DNA of 64,000 bases, taken from positions 2,358,227-2,422,226 of the forward strand of contig NZ_CP024081.1 in the NCBI RefSeq assembly GCF_003033885.1. The letters run 5' to 3'. A model generated the notes under the pieces. It was not told the DNA's origin and made no database searches. It saw only the letters and a list, made by a program, of their open reading frames with translations. Each line of letters opens with the position of its first letter. The stretch's first letter is position 1. This document shows positions 17,882 through 27,335 of the stretch, in pieces. The stretch is from Pseudomonas rhizophila (lineage in GTDB: Bacteria; Pseudomonadota; Gammaproteobacteria; Pseudomonadales; Pseudomonadaceae). The position numbers and the translations under genes are program-made.

Positions 17882-18288
17882 GAAGTGATCCTCGACAGAG
17901 AGGCCGTCCCTAGGCTTAACAAATGCCTCGGATCACTTAAGGGGCCCGGGCTGCCCCTTGTATTGCACCAGACCATTGAGCGGCGGTGGTGAGCGCCTCG
18001 TCGCTACAAGCGAGCGAGCGCATCCCACCGGCCTGACTGAATGGCAGGCAGCTTTCGAAAAAACTGTATGAGCCCCGCGATACCGGGGTGACGAGCAGGG
18101 TGACCGGTGTTGATCGGGTCGCCCTAGGGGTGATTTATTCACCGCCGTGCCCGCTTCTTTTTGAAGGTAGTTCATGCATGGCAAAGCGCCACGCCATAAA
18201 CAAAAAAAACGACTAAAAAGTGACGGGAGGGAAATTCCCGGCAAAGTCGCCGTCAATAATTTGTCTTCTGTGCGATTTCGGGACGTAT
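17882..18288. other. intergenic region upstream of rcpA
   Basis: The 407 bp hold no convincing gene on either strand. The rcpA promoter must lie here on the minus strand, but I could not pick -35/-10 boxes with confidence. An A-rich stretch at 18200-18221 is the only marked compositional feature. Confidence 0.4.
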
Positions 18289-18927
18289 TTACAGCGAAAG
18301 GATCAACCGCCCGGCAAACAGAATCAGGATGACGCCCATGGTCCGTTCGAACCAATGACCCATGCGCATGAACACTTCCCGTACCCGGGCGCTGGAAAAA
18401 AACAACGCGACGACGACAAACCACAGGGCATTCACCAGGCACATCCAGACCCCGTACAACGCCTGGATCTGCAGCGGTGTGGTGGTGCTGATCAGGGTGG
18501 TGAAGATGGCCAGGAAAAACAGCGTGGCTTTCGGGTTGGTGGCGTTGGTCAGAAACCCCGTGACAAACGCTTTGAATGGCGTTTGCCGAGCAGCGTTTTG
18601 AGCGATGGGGTGTTCACCTTCAAGCGTGGATTTGGGTCTGCTGCGCAGCAGGCTGACGCCCAGGTAAAGAATGTAGGCACCGCCCACCACCTTGGCGACC
18701 ATCAGCAACCAGGGGAAGGTGTGCATCAGCGCACCCACCCCGAGCAAGGTGTAGATCACATGCACCGAGATACCGGCGCCTATGCCCAACGCTGTGCAGA
18801 TCCCGATCCAGCGGCCAAAACGGACGCTTTGGCGGATCGTCACGGCGAAATCAGGGCCGGGTGCGACCACCGCAAGAAAATGAACGGTGGCCAGGGCCAG
18901 GAATTCGCCAAGGTAGCTCGATAGCAT
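18289..18927 (-). CDS. LysE/RhtB-family amino-acid exporter
   Basis: 212 aa with about six hydrophobic segments and the family signature VVAPGPDFAVTIRQSVRFGR near residues 20-40 plus FLTNATNPKATLFFLAIF. Such carriers export amino acids or related metabolites across the inner membrane. GGAG lies 6 nt before the ATG. It is divergent from a LysR-type regulator across 163 bp, which suggests that the regulator may control it; the substrate is unknown. Confidence 0.9.
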   Translation of the reverse strand: MLSSYLGEFLALATVHFLAVVAPGPDFAVTIRQSVRFGRWIGICTALGIGAGISVHVIYTLLGVGALMHTFPWLLMVAKVVGGAYILYLGVSLLRSRPKSTLEGEHPIAQNAARQTPFKAFVTGFLTNATNPKATLFFLAIFTTLISTTTPLQIQALYGVWMCLVNALWFVVVALFFSSARVREVFMRMGHWFERTMGVILILFAGRLILSL

Positions 18928-19090
18928 TTCAACTCCGAACGGTCAGGGGCGAGGCATCGCGGCGCTAACCGATTAAAAAGAGAAAAGGCTCAGGTGCGGA
19001 TATTCCATACCCGCATCGGAATGTGTGCGGGATTATAAGTTGTGTGTAAATTGATGATAATCCGTTCAAATTTCACAGGGCTTTTGCTCC

Positions 19091-20047
19091 ATGAGCACAA
19101 ATCAATCACTGGCTTTGCTCGCCGAAATGGCCATTTTCGTCAAGGTCGTGGAGACCGGCAGTTTCTCCGAAGCGGCCAGGCAATCAGGCGTGTCACCGTC
19201 GGCTGTCAGCCGAAGCATCTCGCGTCTGGAAAAAGCCTTGGCGACCCGATTGCTGCAACGCACCACCCGCAAGCTGCGCTTGAGCGATGGCGGGGAAGAA
19301 GTGTTCAAGCGTTGTCGGGAAATGGTCGCCGCCGCCCGATCGGTGATGGAAATCAGTGGCCAGTTCGCCCATGAAGCCGAGGGGCGGATCCGGGTCAGCG
19401 TGCCCAAGGCGGTGGGGCGCTTTGTCATTCATCCCCACATAGCCGAGTTCTTGCGTCGTTACCCCAAGGTCGATGTGGAGTTACTGCTGGAGGATCGACA
19501 GGTCGATCTGATCGACGATCACGTTGACCTGGCGCTGCGGATCACCGACCAGCCGCCGGTCGGGCTGGTGGGACGTCAGTTGTTGACCATTGACCACCTG
19601 CTCTGCGCCACGCCGCGCTACCTGGCCGAGCACGGCATCCCCGAGCATCCCCACGACCTGCTGGAGCACAGCTGCATCTACCTGGGAGAAACCCCACACG
19701 ACGCTCGCTGGAAATTCAGGAAAGGCACCAGGTCCGTCCACGTGGGCGTGCGTGGACGTTATGCCGCCAATCATACGGGCGTGCGGCTGGAGGCTGTCTT
19801 GCAGCACATTGGCATCGGCAGCTTGCCGTACTTCACCGCCCATCATGCGCTGGAGCAAGGCTTGATCGTGCAGGTGCTGGCGGATTGGACGTTCCTGGCC
19901 TCTTACCAGGGTGGTTTGTGGCTGCTGCATTCGCCCACCCGTTACCTGCCGCCGAAGTTGCGGGTGTTCATTGATTATCTGGTGGAGTGCCTGGAGAAGG
20001 AGCCCACTTTGAACAAGGCGGGCCACAAAAAAGGCCCGCCGGATTAA
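19091..20047 (+). CDS. LysR-family transcriptional regulator
   Basis: 318 aa. The N-terminal winged HTH (about residues 10-70) includes GSFSEAARQSGVSPSAVSRSISRLEKAL, and a C-terminal LysR substrate-binding domain follows (from about residue 95). This resembles the YafC/DsdC-like subgroup common in pseudomonads. It is divergent from the LysE-type exporter and may regulate it or itself. The last codons overlap the terminator at 20030. Confidence 0.9.
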   Translation: MSTNQSLALLAEMAIFVKVVETGSFSEAARQSGVSPSAVSRSISRLEKALATRLLQRTTRKLRLSDGGEEVFKRCREMVAAARSVMEISGQFAHEAEGRIRVSVPKAVGRFVIHPHIAEFLRRYPKVDVELLLEDRQVDLIDDHVDLALRITDQPPVGLVGRQLLTIDHLLCATPRYLAEHGIPEHPHDLLEHSCIYLGETPHDARWKFRKGTRSVHVGVRGRYAANHTGVRLEAVLQHIGIGSLPYFTAHHALEQGLIVQVLADWTFLASYQGGLWLLHSPTRYLPPKLRVFIDYLVECLEKEPTLNKAGHKKGPPD

Positions 20048-20061
20048 CCGTGCGGGCCTTT
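20030..20061. terminator. intrinsic terminator between convergent genes
   Basis: Stem AAAGGCCCGC (20030-20039) and GCGGGCCTTT (20052-20061), with six A before and a T-rich end, overlaps the lysR stop. It can serve both strands. Confidence 0.8.
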
Positions 20062-20077
20062 GCATGACTGATCGCAA

Positions 20078-20485
20078 TCAGTGCTTGCTGTCCTGATCCG
20101 ACATCGCCAGCAATTGCTTTTCCTGGTTCCAGTCGAAGGGTTCGTCATTTTGCTCGGCTTCGAAACGACGTTCTTCCAGAGCCTGGTACAAGGCGATTTC
20201 TTCATCGGGCATGTAATGCAGGCAGTCACCGGCGAAGTACCACAGCAGGTCACGAGGCACCAGGTGGGCGATCTGTGGATAACGGACGATGACCTGGCAC
20301 ATCAGGTCCTGGCCCAGGTACTGGCTTTCGATCGGATCAACGGGCAACTGCGCGCGCAATTCGTCGAAGCGCTCCAGAAACAGGGCATGGCTTTCTTCGG
20401 GAACCTGGTCTGCCTCACCCACGGCGACCAGGATGCTGCGCAAGTGGTCAAGCAAGACAAGGTGATCGGCAACGACGTTGGACAC
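20078..20485 (-). CDS. conserved hypothetical protein, PA2817-like
   Basis: 135 aa, soluble, acidic, with conserved-looking blocks DLLWYFAGDCLHYMPDEEIA and LVLLDHLRSILVAVGE. From memory it resembles the PA2817 family of pseudomonads; no function is known to me. The GTG start at 20485 is chosen because TGAGGA lies about 8 nt upstream; the longer TTG-started frame overlaps that site. It lies 88 nt downstream of fadE on the same strand, so the two could share a transcript. Confidence 0.75.
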   Translation of the reverse strand: MSNVVADHLVLLDHLRSILVAVGEADQVPEESHALFLERFDELRAQLPVDPIESQYLGQDLMCQVIVRYPQIAHLVPRDLLWYFAGDCLHYMPDEEIALYQALEERRFEAEQNDEPFDWNQEKQLLAMSDQDSKH

Positions 20486-20573
20486 GAGATAAGTCCTCAA
20501 GAGCAAAACGGGCGCAGGAGTATAAAGCGCTTGCGCCCGTTTTTACATGGCACAGAGCACAGGGTCGACAGGA

Positions 20574-23021
20574 TCAGCGGACCTTGTCCTCGGCGAGCGT
20601 GAGTTCCTCCTTGTCGAAATCATCCACGTCGATCACTTTACGTCGGGCCGCTTCGGCCTCGCGCAGGGTCTGGGCTTCGCCGGCCTGTAGCACGCCGGCT
20701 TCAAGGGCTGCGTCGATGACCTGTTCGCCTGGAGCGGGGTTGAGCTGACCCTGTTTGAGCGCGCCGTGCAGTTTCTTGTGCAGCGGGTGGGCGGCAGCCA
20801 GCAGGTCGCAAGCATGCTGCAGCGCACCCACCGGATCGTCGACCGATTGCGGGCGATAGCAACCCAGCAGCAACTCCTCGAGGGTCGGGTCGCCCTTGAC
20901 CCGGCCGATCACTGCAGCCACTTCAGCGTCCAGCCTGTCGCTCGGACCTTTGTGGCGACGACCGAAGGGGAATACCAGCACGCGTAACAGGCCACCCAGC
21001 ACCCGGTTCGGGAAGTTGTCCAGCAGTTCGTCCAGGGCCCGCTCCGCCTGGCCCAGGCTTTCTTCCATGGCCCAGGTGAACAGCGGTTCCATATGGTCCG
21101 GCGAGTCCAGGTCGTGGTAGCGCTTGAGCGCGGCGGAGGCGAGGTAGAGGTTGCTCAATACATCCCCAAGGCGCGCCGACAAGCGTTCGCGACGTTTGAG
21201 TTCACCGCCCAGCAGCATCATGCTCAGGTCCGCCAGCAGGGCGAATGCCGCCGCCTGCCGGTTGAGGGCGCGGAAATAACCCTGGCTCAAGGCGTTGCCG
21301 GGGGCTCTTTCGAAACGCCCCAGGCCCAGGTTCAGCACCAGGGTGCTGGCGGCGTTGCTGATGGCAAAACCGATGTGTTTGAGTAGCAACCCGTCGAATT
21401 CGATCAGCGCCTGGTCTTTGTCTTCACGCGTGGCCAAGGCCATTTCCTTGAGCACGAACGGATGGCAGCGAATCGCACCCTGGCCGAAGATCATCAGGTT
21501 ACGTGACAGGATATTCGCGCCTTCGACCGTGATGAAGATCGGTGCACCTTGCCAACTACGCCCCAGGTAGTTGTTGGGCCCCATGATGATGCCCTTGCCG
21601 CCGTGTACGTCCATGGCGTGGCTGATGCATTCGCGACCGCGCTCGGTCAGGTGGTATTTGAGGATGGCCGACAGCACCGAAGGTTTTTCTCCCAGGTCCA
21701 CCGCGTTGGCGGTCAGCATACGGGCGGCGTCCATCATCCAGGCGTTGCCACCGATACGGGCCATGGCCTCCTGAATACCTTCAAAGGCCGACAATGGCAC
21801 GTTGAACTGCTCGCGTACCTGGGTGTACTGGCCGGTCACCAGGCTGGTGAACTTCGCCGCCCCGGTGCCCACAGCCGGCAGGGAAATCGACCGACCGACC
21901 GACAGGCAGTTCATCAGCATCATCCAGCCCTTGCCGAGCATGGGCTGGCCGCCGATGAGAAAGTCCAGCGGGATGAACACGTCCTTGCCCCAGTTCGGTC
22001 CGTTCATGAAAGCGGCGCCAAGGGGCAGGTGACGACGGCCGATATTGACGCCAGGAGTGTCGGTGGGAATCAGGGCGAGGCTGATGCCCAGGTCTTCTTC
22101 ATCCCCCAGCAGGTGATCGGGGTCATAGGCCTTGAAGGCCAGGCCGAGGAGGGTGGCCACCGGTCCCAAGGTGATGTAGCGCTTTTCCCAGTTCAGGCGC
22201 AGGCCCAGGGTTTCCTGACCTTCCCATTCGCCCTTGCAGATGATGCCGGTGTCGGGCATCGCCCCGGCGTCGGAGCCCGCCAGCGGCCCGGTCAGGGCGA
22301 AGCAGGGGATGTCGTCGCCGCGGGCCAACCGTGGCAGGTAGTGGTTGCGTTGTTCGTCGGTACCGTAGTGCAGCAGCAATTCGGCTGGGCCGAGGGAGTT
22401 GGGGACCATCACGGTGGAAGCCAGATCGCCGCTACGGGTGGCCAGTTTCATCGCCACCTGGGAGTGGGCATAGGCGGAGAAGCCCTTGCCTCCATATTCC
22501 TTGGGAATGATCAGCGCGAAAAAGCCGTGCTCCTTGATGTGTGCCCAGGCGGCGGGTGGCAGGTCCATGGCCTGACCGATCTGCCAGTCGCTGACCATGG
22601 CGCAGAGTTCTTCGGTGGGGCCGTCGAGGAAAGCCTGTTCCTCCTCGGTCAGTTGCACCTTGGGATAGGCCAGCAGCGTGTCCCAGTCCGGCCGGCCACT
22701 GAACAGTTCACCGTCCCACCACACCGTACCGGCGTCGATGGCGTCGCGCTCGGTTTCTGACATGGGGGGCAGGGTCTTCTGGAACCAGTTGAACATCGGC
22801 GCGCTGAAATACTTGCGGCGCAGGTCCGGCAGCAGCAGTGGAGCCGCGACGGCGGCGAGCGCGATCCAGAAGATCAGCATCAGCCAACCGGGAGCGGGGC
22901 TGAACAGGCTCATGGCCAGCAGGTAGGCTGCGATGATGCCCAGCGCGGGCAGCGGGGCGGTACGCCGATGCGCCAGCCAGGCTTTCCCGACAACCAGAAC
23001 CAGTATCCACAACAACAGCAT
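20574..23021 (-). CDS. fadE: acyl-CoA dehydrogenase FadE
   Basis: 815 aa, the long FadE type. Two N-terminal hydrophobic segments (about residues 1-55) precede the acyl-CoA dehydrogenase domain (about residues 130-500) with FALTGPLAGSDAGAMPDTG and AARMLTANAVDLGEKPSVLSA, and a FadE-specific C-terminal domain follows. It catalyses the first FAD-dependent step of fatty-acid beta-oxidation at the membrane. GGAGG lies about 7 nt before the ATG. I saw no clear PsrA-type operator in the 382-bp upstream gap. Confidence 0.93.
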   Translation of the reverse strand: MLLLWILVLVVGKAWLAHRRTAPLPALGIIAAYLLAMSLFSPAPGWLMLIFWIALAAVAAPLLLPDLRRKYFSAPMFNWFQKTLPPMSETERDAIDAGTVWWDGELFSGRPDWDTLLAYPKVQLTEEEQAFLDGPTEELCAMVSDWQIGQAMDLPPAAWAHIKEHGFFALIIPKEYGGKGFSAYAHSQVAMKLATRSGDLASTVMVPNSLGPAELLLHYGTDEQRNHYLPRLARGDDIPCFALTGPLAGSDAGAMPDTGIICKGEWEGQETLGLRLNWEKRYITLGPVATLLGLAFKAYDPDHLLGDEEDLGISLALIPTDTPGVNIGRRHLPLGAAFMNGPNWGKDVFIPLDFLIGGQPMLGKGWMMLMNCLSVGRSISLPAVGTGAAKFTSLVTGQYTQVREQFNVPLSAFEGIQEAMARIGGNAWMMDAARMLTANAVDLGEKPSVLSAILKYHLTERGRECISHAMDVHGGKGIIMGPNNYLGRSWQGAPIFITVEGANILSRNLMIFGQGAIRCHPFVLKEMALATREDKDQALIEFDGLLLKHIGFAISNAASTLVLNLGLGRFERAPGNALSQGYFRALNRQAAAFALLADLSMMLLGGELKRRERLSARLGDVLSNLYLASAALKRYHDLDSPDHMEPLFTWAMEESLGQAERALDELLDNFPNRVLGGLLRVLVFPFGRRHKGPSDRLDAEVAAVIGRVKGDPTLEELLLGCYRPQSVDDPVGALQHACDLLAAAHPLHKKLHGALKQGQLNPAPGEQVIDAALEAGVLQAGEAQTLREAEAARRKVIDVDDFDKEELTLAEDKVR

Positions 23022-23403
23022 ATGTAATCCTCCGTGAACCAGGGCAAAACCGACCCTCAGAGCTTAGACGGCATCTGCAAAACCGGCGGTCGGCGCGATG
23101 TGATTGATTTCGTGGGAAACCCTGGATGCATTGCGCCAGTCTGGTTGGCAACATCCGTGGGAAATCGTTCGTTAACAAAGTGAGAAAGCGCCATTGTTTG
23201 GCGTAAACGCCGTTATTACCGAGGGTGGGCTTTGGATAGACTCGAAGCAAGCCCTATAGGCGCTGCCGAAGGTGCGGGCCGCGTTCGGACGATCTCTTGA
23301 TCTGTCTATCTTTCTCTCAGGGCTCGATGGTCCGGGAAAGATCGCCGCCTCGTTGCACTCGGCAGCTCCTACGGACGCAGGCGTTTTCCGTGAGGTCCTG
23401 ACC
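23022..23403. other. divergent promoter region of fadE and the transglutaminase-like gene
   Basis: No gene seen. A short palindrome GGCGTAAACGCC lies at 23200-23211 and GTTAAC at 23171-23176; either could be a regulator site. No confident sigma-70 boxes were found. Confidence 0.4.
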
Positions 23404-24063
23404 ATGCAGCAATACCTGAACCCCAGCCGCTTCATCGACAGCGATCACCCTGCGGTCATCGAGTTCGCCGAAACTCATCGCGGCACTAATCGCGACCCGC
23501 AAGCACAAGCAATCAGCCTGTATTACGCGGTGCGCGAGGCCGTGCGCTACAACCCCTATACCTTCAGCCGCGATCCGCAGACCCTGCGTGGCAGTTACGC
23601 ACTGGCCTGCGGTGAAAGCTATTGTGTGCCCAAGGCGACCTTGCTGGCCGCTTGCGCCCGCCATTGTGGTATCCCGGCGCGCATCGGCCTGGCGGATGTG
23701 CGTAATCACTTGTCCACTGCACGCCTGCTGGAGTTGCTCAAGAGTGACGTGTTCGCCATGCACGGTTATACCGAGTTCTATCTGAACGAGCGCTGGGTCA
23801 AGGCCACGCCGGCCTTCAATCAAGGCTTGTGTGAGTTGTTCGATGTGGCACCCCTGGAATTCGATGGCCGCGAGGACAGCGTTTTCCACCCGTTCAATCG
23901 ACAGGGCGCCAAGCTGATGGAGTACGTCACCGACCACGGCCAATTCGCCGATGTGCCCGAAGCGTTCTTCTTCGAGCACCTGGAAAAATGCTACCCGCAC
24001 CTGTTCGGCGAGCAACTGCCGCCCCTGCTTGGCGACATGCAGGGCGATTTGAGTCGCGGCTGA
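23404..24063 (+). CDS. transglutaminase-like cysteine protease-fold protein
   Basis: 219 aa. It has the transglutaminase-core signature: Cys74 in GESYCVPKATLLAACARHCGIPAR and His120 in FAMHGYTEFYLNERWVKATPAFN. The third catalytic residue, normally Asp after the Trp-Val block, is occupied by Thr/Ala here (WVKATPAF), so a classic triad is not evident. Substrate unknown. GAGG about 9 nt upstream supports the ATG at 23404. The order next to a GST gene and YadGH matches what I recall for PA2814-PA2811. Confidence 0.82.
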   Translation: MQQYLNPSRFIDSDHPAVIEFAETHRGTNRDPQAQAISLYYAVREAVRYNPYTFSRDPQTLRGSYALACGESYCVPKATLLAACARHCGIPARIGLADVRNHLSTARLLELLKSDVFAMHGYTEFYLNERWVKATPAFNQGLCELFDVAPLEFDGREDSVFHPFNRQGAKLMEYVTDHGQFADVPEAFFFEHLEKCYPHLFGEQLPPLLGDMQGDLSRG

Positions 24064-24108
24064 TCCGGCGTATGCTGCTGCGGCATTTATCCATCGGAGC
24101 AAGCCGTG

Positions 24109-24732
24109 ATGCTGAAGATCTGGGGTCGGAAAAACTCATCGAATGTGCGCAAGGCGCTGTGGTGCGCCGAGGAGCTGGGGCTGGCCTACGAGGCCATCGA
24201 CGCAGGGGGTGCGTTCGGCGTGGTGGACACGCCCGAGTATCGCGCCAAGAACCCCAACGGCCGTGTCCCGATGATCGAAGATGACGGTTTCGTGCTCTGG
24301 GAGTCCAACACCATCGTGCGTTATCTGGCGTCTCGCCATGCTCCGGGTTCTGCCTGGTATCCGGCAGATCCCCAGGCTCGCGCCAGGGCTGAAAAATGGA
24401 TGGACTGGACCACCTCCTCGTTTGCCGATCCGTTTCGCACCGTGTTCTGGGGCGTCTTGCGCACTCCCGCCGAGCAGCAGGACTGGGCGGCCATCCATGC
24501 GGCGATCAAGGTCTGCGATGGTTTGTTGGCGATGGCGGACCAGACGTTGAGCGAGCAACCCTACCTCTCCGGGGATGAAATCGGCATGGGCGATATTCCC
24601 TTGGGCAGTTTCATTTATGCCTGGTTCGAGATGCCCATCGAGCGGGCTGCGCTGCCTCATCTACAGGCCTGGTACGCCCGGCTGCAGCAGCGTCCGGCGT
24701 ATCGCAAGGCGGTCATGACCGCGTTGACTTAA
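24109..24732 (+). CDS. glutathione S-transferase family protein
   Basis: 207 aa. The N-terminal thioredoxin-like GST domain begins LKIWGRKNSSNVRKALWCAEEL and contains NPNGRVPMIEDDGFVLWESNTIVRYLA, with the cis-Pro and the Glu-Ser pair that binds glutathione. The C-terminal helical domain follows. GGAG at 24096-24099 supports the ATG at 24109; the GTG at 24106 is equally possible. Confidence 0.92.
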   Translation: MLKIWGRKNSSNVRKALWCAEELGLAYEAIDAGGAFGVVDTPEYRAKNPNGRVPMIEDDGFVLWESNTIVRYLASRHAPGSAWYPADPQARARAEKWMDWTTSSFADPFRTVFWGVLRTPAEQQDWAAIHAAIKVCDGLLAMADQTLSEQPYLSGDEIGMGDIPLGSFIYAWFEMPIERAALPHLQAWYARLQQRPAYRKAVMTALT

Positions 24733-24865
24733 TACTTACTATCGACACGCTTGACTGTACTTGTGCGGCGACGCCACGCACCATTGCCTTCGTGCGCCGT
24801 GGTTGTATTGCTCGCCGTGCGCCCTTATCTAATTGTTTCTTCCCCTTCTTGGTGCGTAATCCGAT

Positions 24866-25798
24866 ATGAGTTCCGCTCTGTCCATCCGGCAGCTAACCAA
24901 AACCTACGGCAACGGTTTCCAGGCCTTGAGTGGTATCGATCTGGACGTCGCCGAAGGTGATTTTTTCGCCTTGCTCGGCCCCAATGGAGCCGGCAAATCC
25001 ACCACCATCGGCATTCTTTCAACCCTGGTGAACAAAACCAGCGGTACGGTGAATATCTTCGGTCATGATCTGGACCGTGAGCCCGCCGCTCTCAAGCGCT
25101 GCATCGGCGTGGTGCCCCAGGAGTTCAATTTCAACCAGTTCGAAAAGACCTTCGACATCGTCGTGACCCAGGCGGGTTACTACGGTATCCCGCCGAAGAT
25201 CGCCAATGAGCGCGCCGAGAAATATCTGACTCAACTGGGTTTGTGGGACAAGCGTGATGTGCCGTCCCGTTCATTGTCCGGCGGCATGAAGCGGCGCCTG
25301 ATGATTGCCCGTGCCCTGGTCCATGAGCCGCGCCTGCTGATTCTCGACGAGCCGACCGCGGGCGTCGACATCGAGTTGCGTCGGTCGATGTGGACCTTTC
25401 TGACCGAGCTGAACCAGAAAGGCATCACCATCATCCTCACCACCCATTACCTGGAAGAGGCCGAGCAGCTGTGCCGCAACATCGGCATCATCGACCACGG
25501 CACCATCGTCGAGAACACCAGCATGCGACAGTTGCTCAGCCAACTGCATGTGGAGACGTTCCTGCTGGACCTGAAGAACGATCTGAAGGCCGCGCCGCAA
25601 CTGATCGGCTATCCGGCCCGGCTGGTGGACCACCACACGCTGGAAGTCCAGGTGGATAAAACCGTCGGTATTACCGGCTTGTTCTCCCAACTGGCGCTGC
25701 AAAACATTGAAGTGCAGAGCCTGCGCAACAAAACCAATCGCCTCGAGGAGTTGTTCGTGTCTCTGGTGGAGAAAAATCTGGCGAAGGTGGCTGTATGA
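24866..25798 (+). CDS. yadG: ABC exporter ATP-binding protein (YadG-like)
   Basis: 310 aa. Walker A LGPNGAGKST, Q-loop VVPQEFNFN, signature SLSGGMKRRLMIARAL, Walker B LLILDEPTAG and the His-loop (LTTHY) are all present. It is paired with the permease that starts 4 nt before its stop. The pair matches the YadG/YadH ABC-2 type exporter; the substrate is unknown. Confidence 0.93.
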   Translation: MSSALSIRQLTKTYGNGFQALSGIDLDVAEGDFFALLGPNGAGKSTTIGILSTLVNKTSGTVNIFGHDLDREPAALKRCIGVVPQEFNFNQFEKTFDIVVTQAGYYGIPPKIANERAEKYLTQLGLWDKRDVPSRSLSGGMKRRLMIARALVHEPRLLILDEPTAGVDIELRRSMWTFLTELNQKGITIILTTHYLEEAEQLCRNIGIIDHGTIVENTSMRQLLSQLHVETFLLDLKNDLKAAPQLIGYPARLVDHHTLEVQVDKTVGITGLFSQLALQNIEVQSLRNKTNRLEELFVSLVEKNLAKVAV

Positions 25799-26574
25799 GT
25801 TCCGAACTGCGACCCAACCTCATCGCCCTCAATACCATCGTTTATCGCGAAGTCCGACGCTTCATGCGGATCTGGCCGCAGACCCTGCTGCCGCCGGCCA
25901 TCACCATGGTTTTGTACTTCGTGATTTTCGGCAACCTGATCGGTCGGCAGATCGGCGACATGGGGGGCTTCACGTACATGGACTACATCGTACCGGGGCT
26001 GATCATGATGTCGGTGATCACCAACTCCTACGGTAACGTGGTCTCGAGTTTCTTCGGCAGCAAATTCCAGCGCTCGATCGAGGAACTGATGGTCTCGCCG
26101 GTTTCGCCCCATACGATCCTGATCGGCTACACCCTGGGCGGTGTATTGCGCGGGTTGGCGGTGGGCTTGATCGTGACCTTGCTGTCACTGTTCTTCACCG
26201 ATCTGCAAGTGCACCATTTGGGCGTGACGATATTGGTGGTGGTGTTCACCGCCACGATCTTTTCGCTGCTGGGGTTCATCAATGCCGTGTTTGCGCGCAA
26301 CTTCGATGACATTTCCATCATCCCGACGTTCGTGCTCACGCCACTGACTTACCTGGGCGGAGTGTTCTACTCGATTTCCCTGCTGCCACCGTTCTGGCAG
26401 ACCGTGTCCCTGGCCAACCCGGTGCTGCACATGGTCAACGCGTTCCGCTACGGCATCCTTGGGGTGTCGGACATCCGGATCAGCGTCGCGATCACCTTCA
26501 TGCTGGTGGCAACCGTGGTGCTCTATGTGGGATGTGCACGGCTGTTGGTCAGTGGGCGAGGGATGCGTACTTAG
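25795..26574 (+). CDS. yadH: ABC-2 type permease (YadH-like)
   Basis: 259 aa with six predicted membrane segments and the ABC-2 transporter motif near PLTYLGGVFYSISLLPPFWQ. It overlaps the ATP-binding gene by 4 nt (ATGA), consistent with coupled synthesis of the two halves of one exporter. Confidence 0.92.
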   Translation: MSSELRPNLIALNTIVYREVRRFMRIWPQTLLPPAITMVLYFVIFGNLIGRQIGDMGGFTYMDYIVPGLIMMSVITNSYGNVVSSFFGSKFQRSIEELMVSPVSPHTILIGYTLGGVLRGLAVGLIVTLLSLFFTDLQVHHLGVTILVVVFTATIFSLLGFINAVFARNFDDISIIPTFVLTPLTYLGGVFYSISLLPPFWQTVSLANPVLHMVNAFRYGILGVSDIRISVAITFMLVATVVLYVGCARLLVSGRGMRT

Positions 26575-26600
26575 AACTCGGCAGGCGTGCTGACTGGTAT

Positions 26601-26626
26601 ACCGCTATCGCGAGCAGGCTCGCTCT
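26601..26626. repeat. single REP-like element
   Basis: Contains CTATCGCGAGCAGGCTCGCT, the same core as the paired REP elements at 38873 and 60137. It marks the joint between the fadE-yadGH block and the comEC block. Confidence 0.7.
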
Positions 26627-26637
26627 TACATCGAAAT

Positions 26638-26671
26638 GCAAAAGGCCTCCATTCACTGGAGGCCTTTTTGC
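26638..26671. terminator. bidirectional intrinsic terminator
   Basis: Stem AAAAGGCCTCC/GGAGGCCTTTT with loop ATTCACT and T/A tracts on both sides; it separates the convergent yadH and DUF2062 genes. Confidence 0.9.
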
Positions 26672-26674
26672 ATT

Positions 26675-27190
26675 TCACATCCGGCTTTTCTTGCGCCGTT
26701 TCCATTGCCGCGCCACCCACCAGCGCCAATAGATCATGGTCATGAAATAGGCGAGGGCGCCGAGCACCAGACCCGTCACCACCGACCCCAGCAAAAACGG
26801 CTGCCACAAGGTAGACAACTGGGTGGTGATCCATTCCCAGGTCAGTTCATCCGGTAACGTGCGGGCAGGCACATCCATCAACCAGGCCCCGGTCTGGTAG
26901 GTGCAGAAAAACACGGCGGGCATGGTGATGGGGTTGGTCAGCCAGACCAGGCTCACCGCAATCGGTATGTTGCCGCGTACGGTGATGGCCAGTGCCGCGG
27001 CCAGCAGCATCTGCAAAGGAATCGGCAAAAAGGCAGCGAACAGACCAACGGCCATGGCGCGTGCCACGGAGTGTCGGTTGAGGTGCCAAAGGTTGGGGTC
27101 GTGCAGCAAGGAACCGAGAAAACGTAAGGACTTATGTTCCCGAATACTCGCTGGGTCAGGCATGTAACGTTTGAAAAGGCGCCGGGGCAT
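26675..27190 (-). CDS. DUF2062 membrane protein
   Basis: 171 aa with three or so hydrophobic segments and the DUF2062 hallmark ARAMAVGLFAAFLPIPLQM plus VWLTNPITMPAVFFCTYQTGAWL. Function unknown. The ATG at 27190 (MPRRLFKRYMPDP) is preferred to the upstream start because it gives the usual N-terminus. Divergent from comEC. Confidence 0.87.
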   Translation of the reverse strand: MPRRLFKRYMPDPASIREHKSLRFLGSLLHDPNLWHLNRHSVARAMAVGLFAAFLPIPLQMLLAAALAITVRGNIPIAVSLVWLTNPITMPAVFFCTYQTGAWLMDVPARTLPDELTWEWITTQLSTLWQPFLLGSVVTGLVLGALAYFMTMIYWRWWVARQWKRRKKSRM

Positions 27191-27335
27191 AAGGCTTCTC
27201 GGTCGGTTCAAAGCGGTGAGGCCGCAAGTATGTCCGCATTCTACGGCTGACTGATTCAGACTTTGTGACAATTGTTAACGCGCACCGTGCCGTAGACCGA
27301 CTATGCCTGAAGAGAAGACTCTCAAGGACAGGCTT

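Noticed and set aside
17933..18442. 169-codon minus-strand ORF overlapping the LysE-type gene
   Set aside because: It overlaps the 3' part of the exporter in another frame and lacks coding character; the remaining 407 bp are treated as intergenic.
21549..22760. 403-codon plus-strand frame opposite fadE
   Set aside because: Antisense shadow with no recognisable domain and low-complexity composition.
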